In this document: one piece after another, positions 13,001 to 27,600 of the stretch
Layout: each line of letters opens with the position of its first letter
How positions within the stretch are numbered: position 1 is the stretch's first letter
Translations under genes and position numbers: made by a program
Notes under the pieces: model-generated
What the model saw: the letters and a program-made list of their open reading frames with translations, nothing else
Database searches by the model: none
Told to the model about the DNA's origin: nothing
Assembly: GCF_947507565.1 (NCBI RefSeq)
Contig: NC_089189.1
Span: 682,001-746,000 of the forward strand
DNA length: 64,000 nucleotides
Direction: 5' to 3'
DNA from: Oscarella lobularis
Taxonomy: Eukaryota > Porifera > Homoscleromorpha > Homosclerophorida > Oscarellidae

Positions 13001-15486
13001 TCATAACAGCGAAACGAACGTTCCCGGAAACATGCCCTCGCGCCCGTCCGCCCTGCGCCCCTTCCACCACGTCTCGTCTTCCATGTCGATCACCTCGATC
13101 TTGTCGCCGACGCGCAGGGTCAATTCCTGCTCGCCCTGCGCCTCGTAGTCGTACTCGACGAGCACGTATCGAACTTTGGAACGCGACGACGACGAAGTCG
13201 AAGACGGTAACGATCCGACGAGAGCGTAATCGCCGCCGCTCGTAAGCGAATCGCCCTTACCGCTCTCGACCATACTATAGACTCCTACGAAGTCAATAGG
13301 TGCTTATGGGTATAAAATATAATGCAGTATGCCCCCTAATAGAGAACTAACGGATTCTAGTTTTTACCTGCTGATGAGGTCGAAGACCCATCTCGTCGAT
13401 CCGTCGGAGGCGTCACGGGAATTTCCGGCAGTTCTCTCGCCGAAAACGACGAAATAGGCCCGCTGATTTTATTCGATCCCCCCGACGACGTCGACGTCGA
13501 CGGCACCTTTTTTTCCAGCGACATGGACAACTTTGTATAGAAATTCTCGTACTCAATGGGAGCTAAGAGGCAATGTCAAAAGCGAATAGGTTGAGACCGG
13601 GAAGGACGTCCTCACGAGGTCGTTCGCTTCCCGTTTTCCGGCTTTCGACAAACGTATTGTTGTCCGCTTCCGGGTCGCATCTCTCGAGCTGTTGCCGTAG
13701 CTTCTCGTATAACTAATACAAAAAAAGGGGAGGGAAAACACTTTGCTTCGTCCTTCGACCCAAAGGGAAATACAAGCGATTGTCGTACGTCGTCGATGTC
13801 TACCGCTAGTTGAGAATTTATATTCGAATATCGCCACAGGACGCCGCGGAGAAACGTAACGCGCTCCCTTTCTAGTTCTTGGAAAGCCTAGAAGAAGAAA
13901 CAAAGCCTTTTGGTCCCATTGGGTGTCTGGATTAGAGGAGTTGTACTGAAGGTGCATAAAGTGGGGGCCTCATACTCTCAGACAAATTCACGCTGGGTTT
14001 TAGGCACTGGCTTACGTTGCAGCATATCTCCATTTCTCTTTCCCACATCACGCGCGCTTCGTCTAGAGTTTTAACTGAATCTTGATATTGCGTATCTGTC
14101 TCACACGAAAAAATTCCCAACTAACTAACTTAACAATTCCTAATCGACTGACCGCATTTTTGACAATTCTGTTTCGCCGATTCGGCCTTCTTTTGAGACT
14201 AAACAAAGAAGCAAATGTTTCTAATAAAAAAATTTCTGCTCCACTCATTACGTCGTCAATTTGCTTCTGTTTCTGCAAATTGAGCATCTTTTGATAGACC
14301 TCGTCGGCGTGATCCGAATCGCGACAACTCTTCTCGTACGATTTTTTACTCTAAAGGGAAATAAAAAAAATCAAATCCTCGCTTCCGTCACCTCCTTGGC
14401 TCTCGGCTTCGCTCACCCTAGTTTGCTTGTCGTACGACGTTTTCTTGTACGATTGAGATTTCTTGACGGTGTCTTCGCTCTGCACACACACACATCCTCT
14501 CACTTCAGTTCAATTCCTCTCGTTGCCCCGCCCGACCCACCTTCTTTCTTTCTGTCCTCTGCCTCTCCTTGAACTCTTTCACCGACTCAAACTCGCTAAT
14601 GAACTTCTTAGCGGCGGTAAGATGCGCATTGCCAACTAATTCCGTTTCTAAATAAACAAATAAATAAATATATATAATATAATCTCATCCTATGATGACC
14701 ACGTCGCCGCACAGCAGAAACATACAAATGTCCGGCTTTTAAGATAATTTTATTGTGTAGATATTTTTTCACGCACTACCCCAGAGATCGAGAGAGAGAG
14801 AGAGAGAGATACAATCTCTGTCTCTATCTCTTGCTTTTATCAAACGGCTACTCTCACTATTCGCGTGTTCGACTTCGCCTGTCTAGTGCCCTTCCCCTGC
14901 GATTTACCTGTCTTCAATTCTTCCCAGGTCGCCTTCAACGTGCTAAATATACGTTCAATGCGTGCGAACAAGTGATTTCGGTTTTTTTTTTCTCTCTCGT
15001 ACCCTATCTCGTCCTTTGCGTGATACTGCCGCGCCAATTTCGTCAATTCCCGTCCGTAATTCTCCTCGATTTTTGCCCTGTGTGTACAGTACACGCCCAC
15101 GTTACCCAGACCTCTTTTCTCCTCTCGTTTCGCACGATCCGGATATCAAAAAGGGACCCACGAACGGTATAACGAGCAGAATGAGAATGGCGCTTCGTCG
15201 TACGATCGCATTTGCGACTCGCTGCGGCAGCGAGGGGGAGAAGGGGGCCCCTCCTTTACTCCTCCTTCGAGTTATTTAGTACTTGCCTCGATTTGAGAAA
15301 TTCTTCGAGCTCCTGCGACGTGTGCTTTCCCTGTTTCAGTCGGGTGCAAAGTGTCTCGAATCCGGCGAAGGACGTGAAATCGGTTCCCTAGCGAGCGAAC
15401 GTATTTTTTTCGGAAAAGAGAGTCGAGCAAAGTTCTACCCAAAAGTAGTCTGCAAACAGAAGCGGTCGGGTAGCTGAAGTCGACAT
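13001..15486 (-). CDS. PSTPIP1-like F-BAR and SH3 domain protein
   Basis: Thirteen exons read 15439-15486, 15287-15387, 15003-15077, 14908-14942, 14541-14647, 14417-14479, 14252-14350, 14153-14198, 14016-14095, 13789-13887, 13616-13712, 13368-13562, 13001-13284; 442 aa (vertebrate PSTPIP1 is about 416). The start gives FADYFWGTDF, matching the FCH opening of PSTPIP proteins, and residues ~12-290 form the F-BAR coiled coils (RAKIEENYGREL, KEFKERQRTERKK, EARVMWEREME). A Ser/Pro-rich linker leads to a C-terminal SH3 (ALYDY-equivalent LVEYDYEAQ, WWKGR, GMFPGTFV). In animals this family bends membranes and links actin regulators and PEST-type phosphatases. Exon 2 ends with a GC donor (AG|GCAAGT); the nearby GT choice breaks frame. 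The start codon is 160 bp from the dynein start on the other strand. Confidence 0.88.
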
Positions 15487-15646
15487 GGGCGCCGTGCTCC
15501 AGGAAGAAGGATTACCACTTTTGAGGCGACGTCACAGCTCAGCGCACGCTACACTCGTTTTCACTACCGTTGCTAGGAGCAACTTCAGTACCAGCGTTGG
15601 TCTTCTGCACGGTCTTCTCCTCTGGTTTCGGCAAGATCGCGTTGCG
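15487..15646. promoter_or_regulatory. Bidirectional promoter interval, PSTPIP1-like gene and DNAH1
   Basis: 160 bases separate the minus-strand ATG at 15486 from the proposed plus-strand ATG at 15647. Two longer upstream frames cross it but show no family resemblance. The dynein start is itself tentative, so the true interval may be longer. Confidence 0.4.
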
Positions 15647-18600
15647 ATGACGTCGACGCGGGAGACGGCGGCTTCGCGAGTGCGAAGAAACTTGATTCGG
15701 GGCCCCCGAAGTCCCCTTCCTCCAATTCCGTCGTCTTCGTCCCAGAAACGACGCGGTTACTACTCGGACGTCGCCACGGAAGGCGTTCGACACGTTATCG
15801 GAGTAATCGCCCGTCTATTCAGAGCGCATTGACGAACCGAGACCCTCTTTTAGGACACGCACCGCGGACCGAAAACAAAACCTAGTACAACGTGGATCGC
15901 GACAAGAGAAAAGCACACGCCCTCAGGTAAAACGACGCAACGCGACCGTCTAGCCTCGTTCGCATGATCGTTCTCAGTGAATACGTTCGTTCCGCCTCAA
16001 AATGCGCCCGAAATAATTCGAAAACAGAGATTGGGACCGACAACGGCACTGAAAAAAATATCGGTCAATAAAAAAAATTAATCAATAAATAATCCACGTG
16101 ATCCTCCTCCCTCCTCCCAGGATTTCAAACAGAAGGCGTGGGAGCCCAAAGTGCAGGTGCCCTTCAAAACGGACCCGGGCAAAATTCCTCGAAAAATCGA
16201 AATCGATCGCAAAAAGCGATCGTTCGCGAAAAAGGATCTCGTCGCACTTCTCGCCGATCGCGGCGTCGACGTCGACGATCTCATGCCGCCGCTGAACGAC
16301 TTCGCAATGCGAAAACTTCTCAACGCCGACAAGGATCACGGCGTCAGCACGGCGTTTCCCGCCTTTCTTCCGCTCGACGTCTTCGACGACACGGAATACG
16401 ATTCGCGCATGCCGAACGAATGGCTCGACTTGAGCCCGGCGCCGGGAAAGGCTCTTTTGCCGGCGGCGGCGGCGAAAAAGAACGGCGGCAACGCTAACGC
16501 CGTCGATTACGAATGGAAAGACGTCGCCGTCGTCGATCTCGACGCGTCGACGAATCTATTTCGCGTTCGTCTCGAAGACGAGAACGACGATAAAACGGTG
16601 TTCGAAGTGCCGCGGATTCGTCTGCTGTTCGCCGCCGAGGATCCGGAGAATTTCGCCAATCGCGTGGAAGCGGCGTTTCGCGCGCGCGCGAAGACGGAAG
16701 CGTTGCTGCGCTATAATCTCTACATCGACTGCATGCCGACGGACGACGTGCAGGAATTGGATAAGGATTCGATGAAGCGGATGCTGCTCAAGGCAAAGAG
16801 TACCGTATCGCTGCAGAACTCGGAAGAGTAAGAAGAATACGGTTATAATGATATAATGTAACGTTTCTTAGGATTGTTGACTACGTGGAAGTCTTGAGTC
16901 GCGAAGTGTATCTCGACTTTCTGCGCGCGATGAACAGCATTACGTTCAATCGCACGGTGAAAGCGATGCCGGAGGCTTTTCCTTTCGTCACGCTTCCCGA
17001 CGAGCCCGAGCCGGAATACAAAGCCTCGGGTTCGAACCTCCAAAAGCTCAATAGAACTTCATTGCTATTTTTCGTTTTTTTTTCTAGGTCGTTTTCCTGA
17101 CGTTCCCGATTATCCGTTTGAAATGCAGTCGGACAGTTTCGTTTTTCGGTCGTTTTTGACGCGAAAAGAGGCGATCATGGCCCTTTGCGAAGTTCGCGAG
17201 GAGTGCAATAAAATCGTCGCCATGTCGCTCTTCTACAGCAACATGACGAAGATGCTGCGTCTCGACGAATTCGAACAGATGCAGACGCAGTCTTGCGTTC
17301 AAGTAGAGACGAAGAAAAAAATCTCTTTTTTCTTATTTCTCCAACGTCTTCAGGTTCAGACGTACTGCACCGAGAACTGGCTCTCCACCTTGAAACAATC
17401 CGTTCGTTTTTCCCTACGCGAAATCGGCAAGGGCTGGTTCAACATGCAGGAGAAAAACTGGGAAGTCTATCTCAACTCGAAACTGAAAAAATTCATGGAA
17501 CTGATCAAATTCATGATGCAGGTAGAGAGAGCTGCGTAGAGAAGCGCGACTGTTCTCATCCTCTCTTAGGACTCCTTGCGCTATCTCGTTTTGAACTCCC
17601 TCGACGGTTTCACGCAGATGATGGTCGATGCGTCGAGCAGCGTCATGGACTGCAAGCCGGACATGGAATGGCCAGGCGACCTCCTATCAAGCCCATTCAA
17701 GTAATATCTACCTAAGAATTTATCTTCATCTCAGGACAAGGTCTCCTCTTATTATTTGGTTATTTATTTTTTAGGCCCAAGCGCAGTTCGTTGTTTCTTC
17801 TCGACTTGCAAATCGACGTCGAAACGAACGGCATTCAATATAGCACTCCCGTCGGCGATTTTGAAAAGATCGTCATTGCCGTTTTCGACACGGGAATCAA
17901 CGTGCTACAAAGCGTTCCACAGCTCGAAGGCGTAAGAATAACGACGCGTCCTTGATTTTCTATCGATCTCTTTTGACTAGCTTGTCATGGAAGACCTGTT
18001 TTGGACGGGCAAGCCGCTCCTCGAGACGGTCGGAGCCCACGAGCCCCACGTCGAAGAGCGACGAGAGCAGATTCATCTCGCCGTGCGTCAAGCCTTGATA
18101 CCTCTTCAAGCGTACGCGAAGAAATACGAACAGTTTCTCGAACTGGCCACACTGGACGTCCAGGAGTATCTCAAGTGGGGCGGGAAACGACGATCAAAGA
18201 CGCGCCCTTATCGCTTTTTTTTAGGAAATTCGACGAGAGCGGAAGCGAGTCGGATTTGGAGGCGGAGGACGGTCAGCCGAAGGGAATGACGGCGGCCGAC
18301 ATCAAAGCGGAAATCGATTTTCATTTGGCGGAGAAGAGTCGTCTCGAGCAGTCGATTCCGTCGCACATAACCATCGGTCCGTTTTACATAAGTTGCGAGG
18401 CGACGCGAACGCTGTTGAGCGGCAAGCGAAAGAAATTGTCCAAGGCGGTGCTCGAGACGTTGGCGAGGAAGTTGAGAAAGCAAGCGGACGACGTAAGAGA
18501 AGAGGAAATGATTGGGAGGGGAAGGGAGTGAATGTCGTTCACAGGCAATCGAAGAATTCCGCGACATGTCGCAGAAATTGTTCGACAAGCCGAACAGCAT

Positions 18601-21600
18601 CGAGGATCTCGTCGAACAGCGAGAATTCATGAAAACGATTCCAGAAGTCCTGAAGAAATTCCAGGCAAGGAAAGGATACGTGGACGTCTATCTTTTAACC
18701 GTTATCCATTTATAGGAAAAAGCTGACAAGGCCAACGTCGACTACGATCTGATCGAAGAATTCTACTACAATCTATCCCAAGAGGATTTCAGCGCTCGTT
18801 GGACGATGATTGGCTGGCCGCGACAGCTCGAAAGTCAAATGGCGTCCGCTCAGGAAATGCTCGACAAGGACGAGGAGCGCTTTCGAAAGAACCAGACGAA
18901 CGATCAGAACGCCTTCGAAGATCGACTCGATTCGCTTCAAATGGCCGTCGCCGGCTTCAGCGCGCACGTCGACATCAAGAAGGCGGCGGAGGTGAGCGTC
19001 GAAGCGCGACGCGTCGTCAAGCAATTGAAGGAGTGCCAGCAATTGGCGCAGCTCTACAATCAGCGCGAGCGCCTCTTCGGAATGCCCGTGACTCAGGTAA
19101 AGAACTCATATGTACTTAAAAATATTTTATTTTTTTCTCTAAGTATGACAAAGTGGCTAAACTCGTTCGAGATTTCGAACCGTTTAAGAATCTGTGGCTG
19201 ACCGCCGCGGATTGGATGCGTTGGCACGAGAGCTGGATGAAGGATTCGCTGACGAACATCGACGCCGAGCTACTCGAGTCGAATCTCTCCAACGCCTACA
19301 AGACGGTTCACAAGTGCGTCAAGCACTTTCGCGACATTCCCGGCTGTCTCGACGTCGCCTCGGACGTCAAGAAGCAAATCGAAGCGTTCAAGCCATACGT
19401 GCCGCTCATTCAAGGTCTGCGCAACCCGGGCATGAGAAACAGGCACTGGGAACAGGTACGATTATAATACGAATTTATATATAGATTTCCTTATGGTGGT
19501 TTTTTAGCTGTCTGGTGAGCTCGGGTTTCAAGTTATTCCCAAGGCGACTCTCACCCTGGCGAAGTGTCTCGAAAAGAAGATGGATCAGTATATCGACGTC
19601 ATTGCCAAAGTCGCCGAAGTCGCCGGAAAGGAATTCTCTATTGAACAGGTGTGCGCTCTTCCAAAGTAAGCTGACTCTCGGGGTATTCGATTTCTGTTTT
19701 TCTCTAGGCTCTCGATAAAATGGAAGCGGAATGGGAGCCGGTCAGCATGGAAGTGATATCGTACAAGGAGACGGGCACCTACATCGTGCGATTCGGCGAC
19801 GATTGCACGCAGCTGCTCGACGATCACATCGTCATGACGCAATCCATGTCGTTTTCGCCGTACAAGAAGCCGTTCGAGACGAGAATTCAGACGTGGGAGC
19901 AGAAACTTCGTCTCACTCAGGTAAACATAGATAATATTCTATTTATATAAGTTGTCTCGATTTCTTTTTGTGTCTTAGGATGTTCTTGACGAGCTCGCCA
20001 TGTGCCAGCGTTCGTGGCTCTACTTAGAGCCCATTTTCAGCTCCGATGACATCAATAGGCAATTGCCCGTCGAAAGCAAACGATATCAGACAATGGATCG
20101 CATATGGCGTCGTCTGATGAACTCGGCCAAGGCGACGCCGCTCGTCATAGAGCTCTGTCCCGATCAGCGTCTGCTCGAGAATCTCAAGGAGTGCAATAAA
20201 TTGCTCGAGCAAGTGCAGAAAGGCTTGAGCGAGTACTTGGAGACGAAGCGGGCCGCCTTTCCGCGATTCTACTTTCTCTCTGACGAAGAATTACTCGAGA
20301 TTTTGTCGCAGACCAAAGATCCGACGGCCGTGCAGCCTCACTTGAGAAAATGCTTTGAAAACATTGCACGGGTACGTGATCCCAATCGAGCTAACTCCAT
20401 AAAGAAAAAGGGATACAGTATTGGATTTCTCTTTAGCTGAAATTCGAGGACGATCTTCGCATCAGTTCGATGTCGTCCGGCGAAGGCGAAGTCGTTCCGT
20501 TCAGCGAAGAGTTGTATCCGAGAGGCAACGTAGAAGACTGGCTATTAGAAGTGGAGCGCGTCATGCGAGGCAGCATAAAAAAAATCATCAGCGACGCTTT
20601 GGAAGCGTACGAAGAGGTGAAAAGAAAACCCTGCACATACATACATACGTACGTAGGTATAGCGATATTCTCCCTCCCGCAGACTCCCCGCACCGAATGG
20701 GTTCTTTCGTGGCCCGGTCAAGTCGTCATCGCCGGCTGCCAGACGTACTGGACGACGCAGGTCACCCAATCGGTCGACGCGAACGAACTCGACAAGCTCT
20801 ACGACGCCCTTCTCGTTCAACTCGCCGATCTCGTCGCACTCGTTCGCGGCGACCTGACGAAAATCGCTCGCATGATCATGTCGGCGCTGATCGTCATCGA
20901 AGTCCACGCGCGCGACGTCGTCGCCAAGATGGTCGAAGAGGACGTACGAAGTGCGAACGACTTCGAATGGATATCCCAATTGCGCTACTACTGGTCCGAC
21001 GACATGCTCATTCGCGCCGTCAACGCGGAATTCGTCTACGGATACGAATATCTCGGCAACACTGGACGTCTCGTCATCACGCCGTTGACCGATCGATGCT
21101 ATTTGACGTTAACCGGCGCCTTGCATCTTCGCTTCGGCGGCGCGCCCGCCGGTCCGGCGGGCACGGGCAAGACGGAGACGACGAAGGATTTGGCGAAAGC
21201 GATGGCCATTCAGTGCGTCGTCTTCAACTGTTCGGATCAACTCGATTTCATGGCTATGGGAAAATTTTTCAAGGGGCTAGCGTCGGCCGGCGCGTGGGCC
21301 TGCTTCGACGAGTTCAATCGGATCGACATCGAAGTGCTCTCCGTCGTCGCGCAGCAAATCACGACGATACAAAAAGCGCAGCAGCAGCGTCTCGATCGAT
21401 TCATGTTCGAAGGCGTCGAGATATCGCTTCGTTCGTCGTGCGCCGTTTTCGTCACGATGAATCCCGGCTACGCCGGTCGAACCGAACTTCCGGACAATCT
21501 CAAAGCGCTTTTTCGTCCCGTTGCCATGATGGTGCCCGATTACGCGATGATAGCCGAAATCATGCTCTTCTCATTCGGATTTTCCGACGCCAAAGTCCAA

Positions 21601-24600
21601 GCGAAGAAAATCGTCACGACGTTCAAACTCTCCTCCGAGCAACTGAGCTCGCAGGATCACTACGACTTCGGCATGCGCGCCGTTAAGACGGTCATATCGG
21701 CGGCGGGAAATCTGAAGCGGGAGCACGGCGCGACGATGGGCGAGGAGCTGATCGTTCTGCGCGCGATACGCGACGTCAACGTGCCCAAGTTTCTCCAAGA
21801 CGACTTGAAGCTCTTCAACGGCATCGTCTCCGATCTGTTTCCCCACGTCAAGGAGCAGTCGATCGACTACGGAAATCTCGACGACGCTCTGCGACGAAGC
21901 GCGCGGAAGCTCGGACTCCAGGACGTCGACGGGTTCGTGACCAAGTGCATACAGCTCTACGAGACGACCGTCGTTCGGCACGGGCTCATGCTCGTCGGAC
22001 CGACGGGCGCCGGAAAGACGTGCAGCTACAAGGTGCTCAGCGACGCGATGACGTCGCTGAAGGGCGAGAAAGCGCCCGGCGGGGGGCTCTTCGAAGAGGT
22101 TCACAAGTACGTTTTGAATCCCAAGTCGATTACGATGGGACAATTGTATGGGGAGTTCGATTTGTTGACGCACGAGTGGACCGACGGGATTTTGCCGACG
22201 TTGGTTCGACAGGGCGTCGCGCACGGCGGCGAGGATTATCATTGGTATATCTTCGACGGGCCCGTCGACGCGATTTGGATCGAGAATATGAATACGGTGT
22301 TGGACGATAATAAGAAGCTCTGCTTGACGAGCGGCGAGATTATTAAGCTGACAGAAGTACGGTGGTGTAGAGACAGCCTTTATTTACTATTGACTTTTTT
22401 TTTCTTTCTAGCCTATGAGAATGATTTTTGAGGTGCAGGACTTGGCCGTCGCGTCTCCAGCGACGGTGAGCCGCTGCGGGATGGTCTATCTCGAGCCCAG
22501 CATACTCGGTCTGGACCCGTTCGTTCACTGCTGGCTCAATAGGCTTCCATCAGCCATCAAAGCGCATAGGGAAAAGCTCAAGACGCTATTTGAAAAATTT
22601 CTCGAGGTACGTTCTTTCCTTCTTAAAGTTTCCCAAGTCAAAGGAACGTGTATTTCGACCTTTTACGGTCGAATGACGCGTTTTAATCAATTACACGTGC
22701 TCAGTTCTGGCAGTTGAAGCATCCCGCTGTCCGTTGGTTCGGTAATTTGACGAGAAACGGGTCGAATAGTCTAGCTACGTAGCATTTTCGTAGGATTGTT
22801 TGCGTATCAAGTGTAGCGCACGTTTCATTTGCCCGTTATAGAACCGGACATAGCGCCTTGATTTTGCTGATTAAGCGTACTGCCGTATCTGCGTTTTCGT
22901 TCGCTTTTCGCGTCCAAATAGCGACTCAATGTCTTGAGAATAGACCCATAATGCCTTTCGCGACCGATTCATCGCTTCTACTTCGCGTATTAGCGATTTC
23001 GTAGCAGCGCGATGATTGACGTCATGCGTTGCTCAATGCAGCGTGACAGGGCGTGTCTTGCGTACGTAGGTACACGTGCGTTGTCGTTTTTCGCATTTTG
23101 AATTGATTTTCAACAAATTTCGTTCGTTTTTGTTGTCAGAATTGCATTTGCGGCCGATTGCGGCCGATTGGCAAAGGTTTCGGTTCAAACAAAGCGCTTT
23201 TTGATTTTGAATAGCTGCAGTTTTAGGGTCCTAGTCGCGTATGAGTATAAATAGCCAGCGTTTACAAGTACTTATCAGATGGAGCAGAGCAGAGCTCGTG
23301 GCTAGGATAGAAGGGAGATTGGCAACACTCCCCAAGGCTTGAGACACTATGACCCGGTGGTCGTCTCATTCCTCACTTGACAAGGGTGTAACATTGCACG
23401 CCTTCCTAGTTCTCGCATCTCTCTCCCAGCTCCTGGGGCACCTCTGTCACCGGATAAACCTCCATAGCACCGTCTTCCGTGTGGTTTGTGTCAAGTGTCG
23501 GTTTTTTTTTATCTTTTTTGAAGTTCTCTACGCGAGAAAACGCGTTTTTTGAGCTCGTATCGGTCAAACGCAGCTTTGTTTCCCCAAAGGGGGACCCTTC
23601 GTCAAATCCACGAATATAGAAGTCCTTTACCCACATCTATTGTTTACAATGCATGTTCACTGACGAAAGTACCTTATCAGAAGAGTTTTTGACGATACTG
23701 AACCCTCATAGAGAAATATTTTCTACATGGAAGGCTAATTCGTATCTCTTTACTTTAGCCTTCTATCGACTTTGTCCGAGCCAACTGCAAGGAGATCATT
23801 TCCACGGTGAACAGCAATCTCGCATTCAGCACGTTCAATTTTCTCGACGCCTTCTTTGAGCCGTTCATCCCGCGCGAAGGCGAACCGCCGATCGCCGACG
23901 ACAAGCTGCTCGCCGTCGCGAAACTCATTGAACCGTGGTTTCTCTTCGCGCTCGTCTGGGCCGTCGGCGGCACGTGCGACGGCGACGGACGAAAAAAATT
24001 CAGCGATTTCATTCGAGCGAAAATCGTCGACGAGAAACTCGCGACGCGATTTCCCGCCGACGATCTCGTCTACGACTATCGTTTCGACGACGCCGGCGCG
24101 AGCAATACGCGAGCGAAAGGCGACGACGACGACGAGGACGACGATAAGAAACGACGAAAAATGGGCTGGATCGGATGGATGGACGGTTTGCCGGAGTTCA
24201 GCGTTGACTTGACGACGACGCGTTTCGCCGACGTCATCGTGCCGACGACGGACACGGTTCGTTCGTCGGCGATTATTGAACTGTTGCTCGTCAACGGGAA
24301 GAAGGTGTTGTGCGTCGGACCGACGGGCACGGGTAAGTCGTTGACCGTTTCGGCGAAGTTGCTGCGGAAAATGCCCAAGGAGTATTTGTCCGATTTTCTC
24401 ACGTTTTCGGCTCGAACGAGTGCGAATCAGACGCAGGATATTATCGACTCGAAGTTAGATAAACGGTATGTCGATTCATGCAATGCTTCTCATTTGATTC
24501 ATAATTTTTATTCTAGTCGTAAAGGCGTCTTTGGACCGCCACTGGGCAAAAAGTACGTCTTCTTCATTGATGATCTGAACATGCCCGCTTTGGAAGTGTA

Positions 24601-27600
24601 CGGCGCTCAACCTCCAGTGGAATTGGTTCGCCAGTGGATGGATCACGGTGGGTGGTACGATCGCAAAGCAATCGGTAAGAAGAAAAAACGCATTTTAATT
24701 AATTAATTAATTCAAAAATTCTAATTAAAAATTTAGGACAATTTCGCAAGTTGGTCGACATCGGCTTCATCTGCGCCATGGGCCCGCCGGGCGGCGGTCG
24801 CAATCCCATAACGCTTCGTCTCACGCGCCACTTCAATCATCTCTCGTTCGTCGAAATGGAAGACGCGAGCAAGCAGCGCATTTTCTCGTCGATTCTCGCC
24901 AATTGGCTCGCCGTCTTTCCCAACTCGACGGCGCTGACGAATCGTATCGTCGACGCGACGATATCCGTCTACAACACGATAACGTCGCAATTGCTTCCGA
25001 CGCCGGCCAAGTCGCACTACACGTTCAATCTGCGCGATCTCTCGAAGATCTTTCAAGGCATGGCGATGATGCCGTCGACGAAACTCGAAGGAAAAGTGCC
25101 GAATCTCGTTCGACTCTGGTACCACGAGTGCTGTCGCGTCATACAGGATCGTCTCGTCAATAGCGACGATCGGCTTTGGTTCGAGAAACTTCTGACGTCA
25201 AAATTCGAAACGTTTTCCGTTTCGACGGCGGAGATACTGACCCGATCGCCCGTCTTCTACGGCGACTTCATGATACCGGGCGCCGACTCGAGAGTCTATT
25301 GCGAGATAGAGGACCATCCGAAAATGGTGACGACGTGCGAGGAGTATTTGGAGGATTACAATCAGACGAGCACGGCGCCAATGAAACTCGTGCTCTTTCT
25401 CGACGCCGTTCAGCACGTCACGCGCATCAGTCGCGTCATTCGGCAGCCGCTGGGAAACGCTTTGCTATTGGGCGTCGGCGGGAGCGGGCGACAGAGTTTG
25501 ACTCGACTTGCGGCGCACATGTGAGGGCGAGGGTCGCGCGTTCGGGGTCCAATGAATATGATTATATCTATTACCACTCTTTGCTGTTGGAAAAAGGAAA
25601 CGTAAACGTCTGCTTGTTTTTTGTTTAGGGCTGAGTACGATTGCTTTCAGATCGAGCTCGCGAAAAACTACGGCGTGGCGGAGTGGAAGGACGACATCAA
25701 GGGGCTAATGCTCAAGGCAGGTCTCGAGGATAGATCAATCGTTTTTCTCTTCAGCGACACACAGGTAAGAGAGCGCGACATCTCTCCCCCTCACACTCGC
25801 TATCTATCTCTAGATAAAAAGCGAATCGTTTCTCGAAGACATTAACAACATTCTCAACTCGGGCGACGTTCCCAATATCTACGCTCTCGACGAACTCGAC
25901 AACATCTATCTGTCGATGAAGCCCGTCGTTCAAGACGCCGGACTTCAGCCGACGAAAGCGAATCTCTTTTCGACCTACACGAAACGCGTTCGCTCCAACA
26001 TTCACGTCGTCATTTGCATGAGGTAAAAAAATGAATAAATAAATAAATACGTTAAAAATTTGAAAAATTTTTTAGTCCTATTGGAGAAATATTTCGCGCT
26101 CGTCTGCGTCAATTTCCGTCGCTCGTCAACTGCTGCACGATCGATTGGTTCTCCGAGTGGCCCGACGAAGCGCTCAAGTCGGTCGCGTCGACGTTTCTCC
26201 ACGAAATCACCGATTTGGACGAAGGAACGTCGATCGACGGTCTCGTGTCCATGTGCGTCGACATTCACCAGTCGGTCAGCACCACGTCGAAACGTTTCCT
26301 CGCCGAGTTGTCTCGACACAACTACGTGACGCCGACGAGCTATCTCGAATTGCTCGGAACCTTTCAGAAGCTAATCAAGCTCAAAAAGACGGCGATAAGT
26401 CAACTTCGATCCAGAACGAAAAGCGGTCTCGACAAGCTGCTTAGCACCGCCGAAGAAGTGAGCAAACTGCAAGAGGAACTCGAAAGCATGCGTCCCATGC
26501 TGGAGCAAGCGCAAGTCGAAACCGAACAGACGATGGAGAAAATCGAGAAGGATTCCGTTATCGCGAACGAGACGAAGAGCAAAGTTCAAGTCGAAGAGGC
26601 GGAAGCGACGAAGAAAGCCGAAGAGACGAAAGCGATTGCGGACGACGCTCAACGAGATCTCAGCGAAGCGTTGCCGGCGCTCGACGCCGCCGTCGCCAGT
26701 TTGAAGTCGTTGAACAAGAGCGACGTCGTCGAAGTTCGCGCGCTGATGCGACCGCCTCCGGGCGTGCGTCTCGTCATCGAAGCCGTTGCGATAATGAAGG
26801 AGGTGAAACCGCGCAAAGTCGAGGATAAGGAACGACTTGGGCACAAGATCGACGACTATTGGGAGCCGGGCAAAGCTCTGCTGCAAGATCCGACGAAGTT
26901 TTTGGAGAGTCTCTTCAAATATGACAAGGACAACATTCCGGATTCTGTCATTCAAAGAATTCAGCCGTACATCGATAACGATGACTTTCAGCCGGCCGCT
27001 ATAGCCAAAGTGTCGCGAGCGTGCACGTCGATTTGCCAGTGGGTTCGCGCCATGCACAAGTATCATTTCGTCGCGAGAGGAGTCGCACCGAAACGAGTGA
27101 GAAAGAAAAATTAGTCAGTAGCAAATAAACGTTTTTTTCTCTCTCTCTTTAGGAACGATTGGCTGCCGCTCAGGCGTCGCTCGACCAAACGATAAAGCTT
27201 CTCAACGAAGCCAAAGCTCGCCTACGCGAAGTCGAAGAAGGCATCGCGACGCTCAAGCAAAAATACGAAGAGTGCGTCGCCAAGAAACAGGATCTCACCG
27301 AAAAATGCGACCTCTGCTCGGCACGCCTGGGCCGCGCCGAAAAACTCATCGGCGGTCTCAAAGACGAGAAAATCCGCTGGGCGGAATCGGTGACGGCGTT
27401 CGACAGTGAACTCGTCAACATCGTCGGCGACGTTCTCGTCTCGGCCGGCTTCGTAGCGTATCTCGGCCCCTTCACGGGAGAATTCCGCGCCGCGCTCGTC
27501 TCGCAGTGGCTAGCGCGTCTCGGCGAGTACGGCGTGCCGCACGACGATCAGGCGTCGCTCGTTCGCACACTCGGCGAACCGGTGAAAATTCGCAATTGGC

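Noticed and set aside
17026-17044. tRNA T-loop-like GGTTCGAAC string
   Set aside because: The flanking bases do not pair into a T stem and no acceptor, D or anticodon arms surround it; it is the start of a DNAH1 intron.
18665-18684. GT donor nine bases downstream of the GC donor in DNAH1 exon 10
   Set aside because: It is in frame but would insert residues where DNAH1 alignments have no gap; the GC donor gives equal length.
21571-22242. Long minus-strand open frame (223 codons) opposite the dynein motor exon
   Set aside because: It is the antisense shadow of a GC-rich coding exon of DNAH1; the plus-strand protein matches dynein residue by residue and the minus frame resembles nothing.
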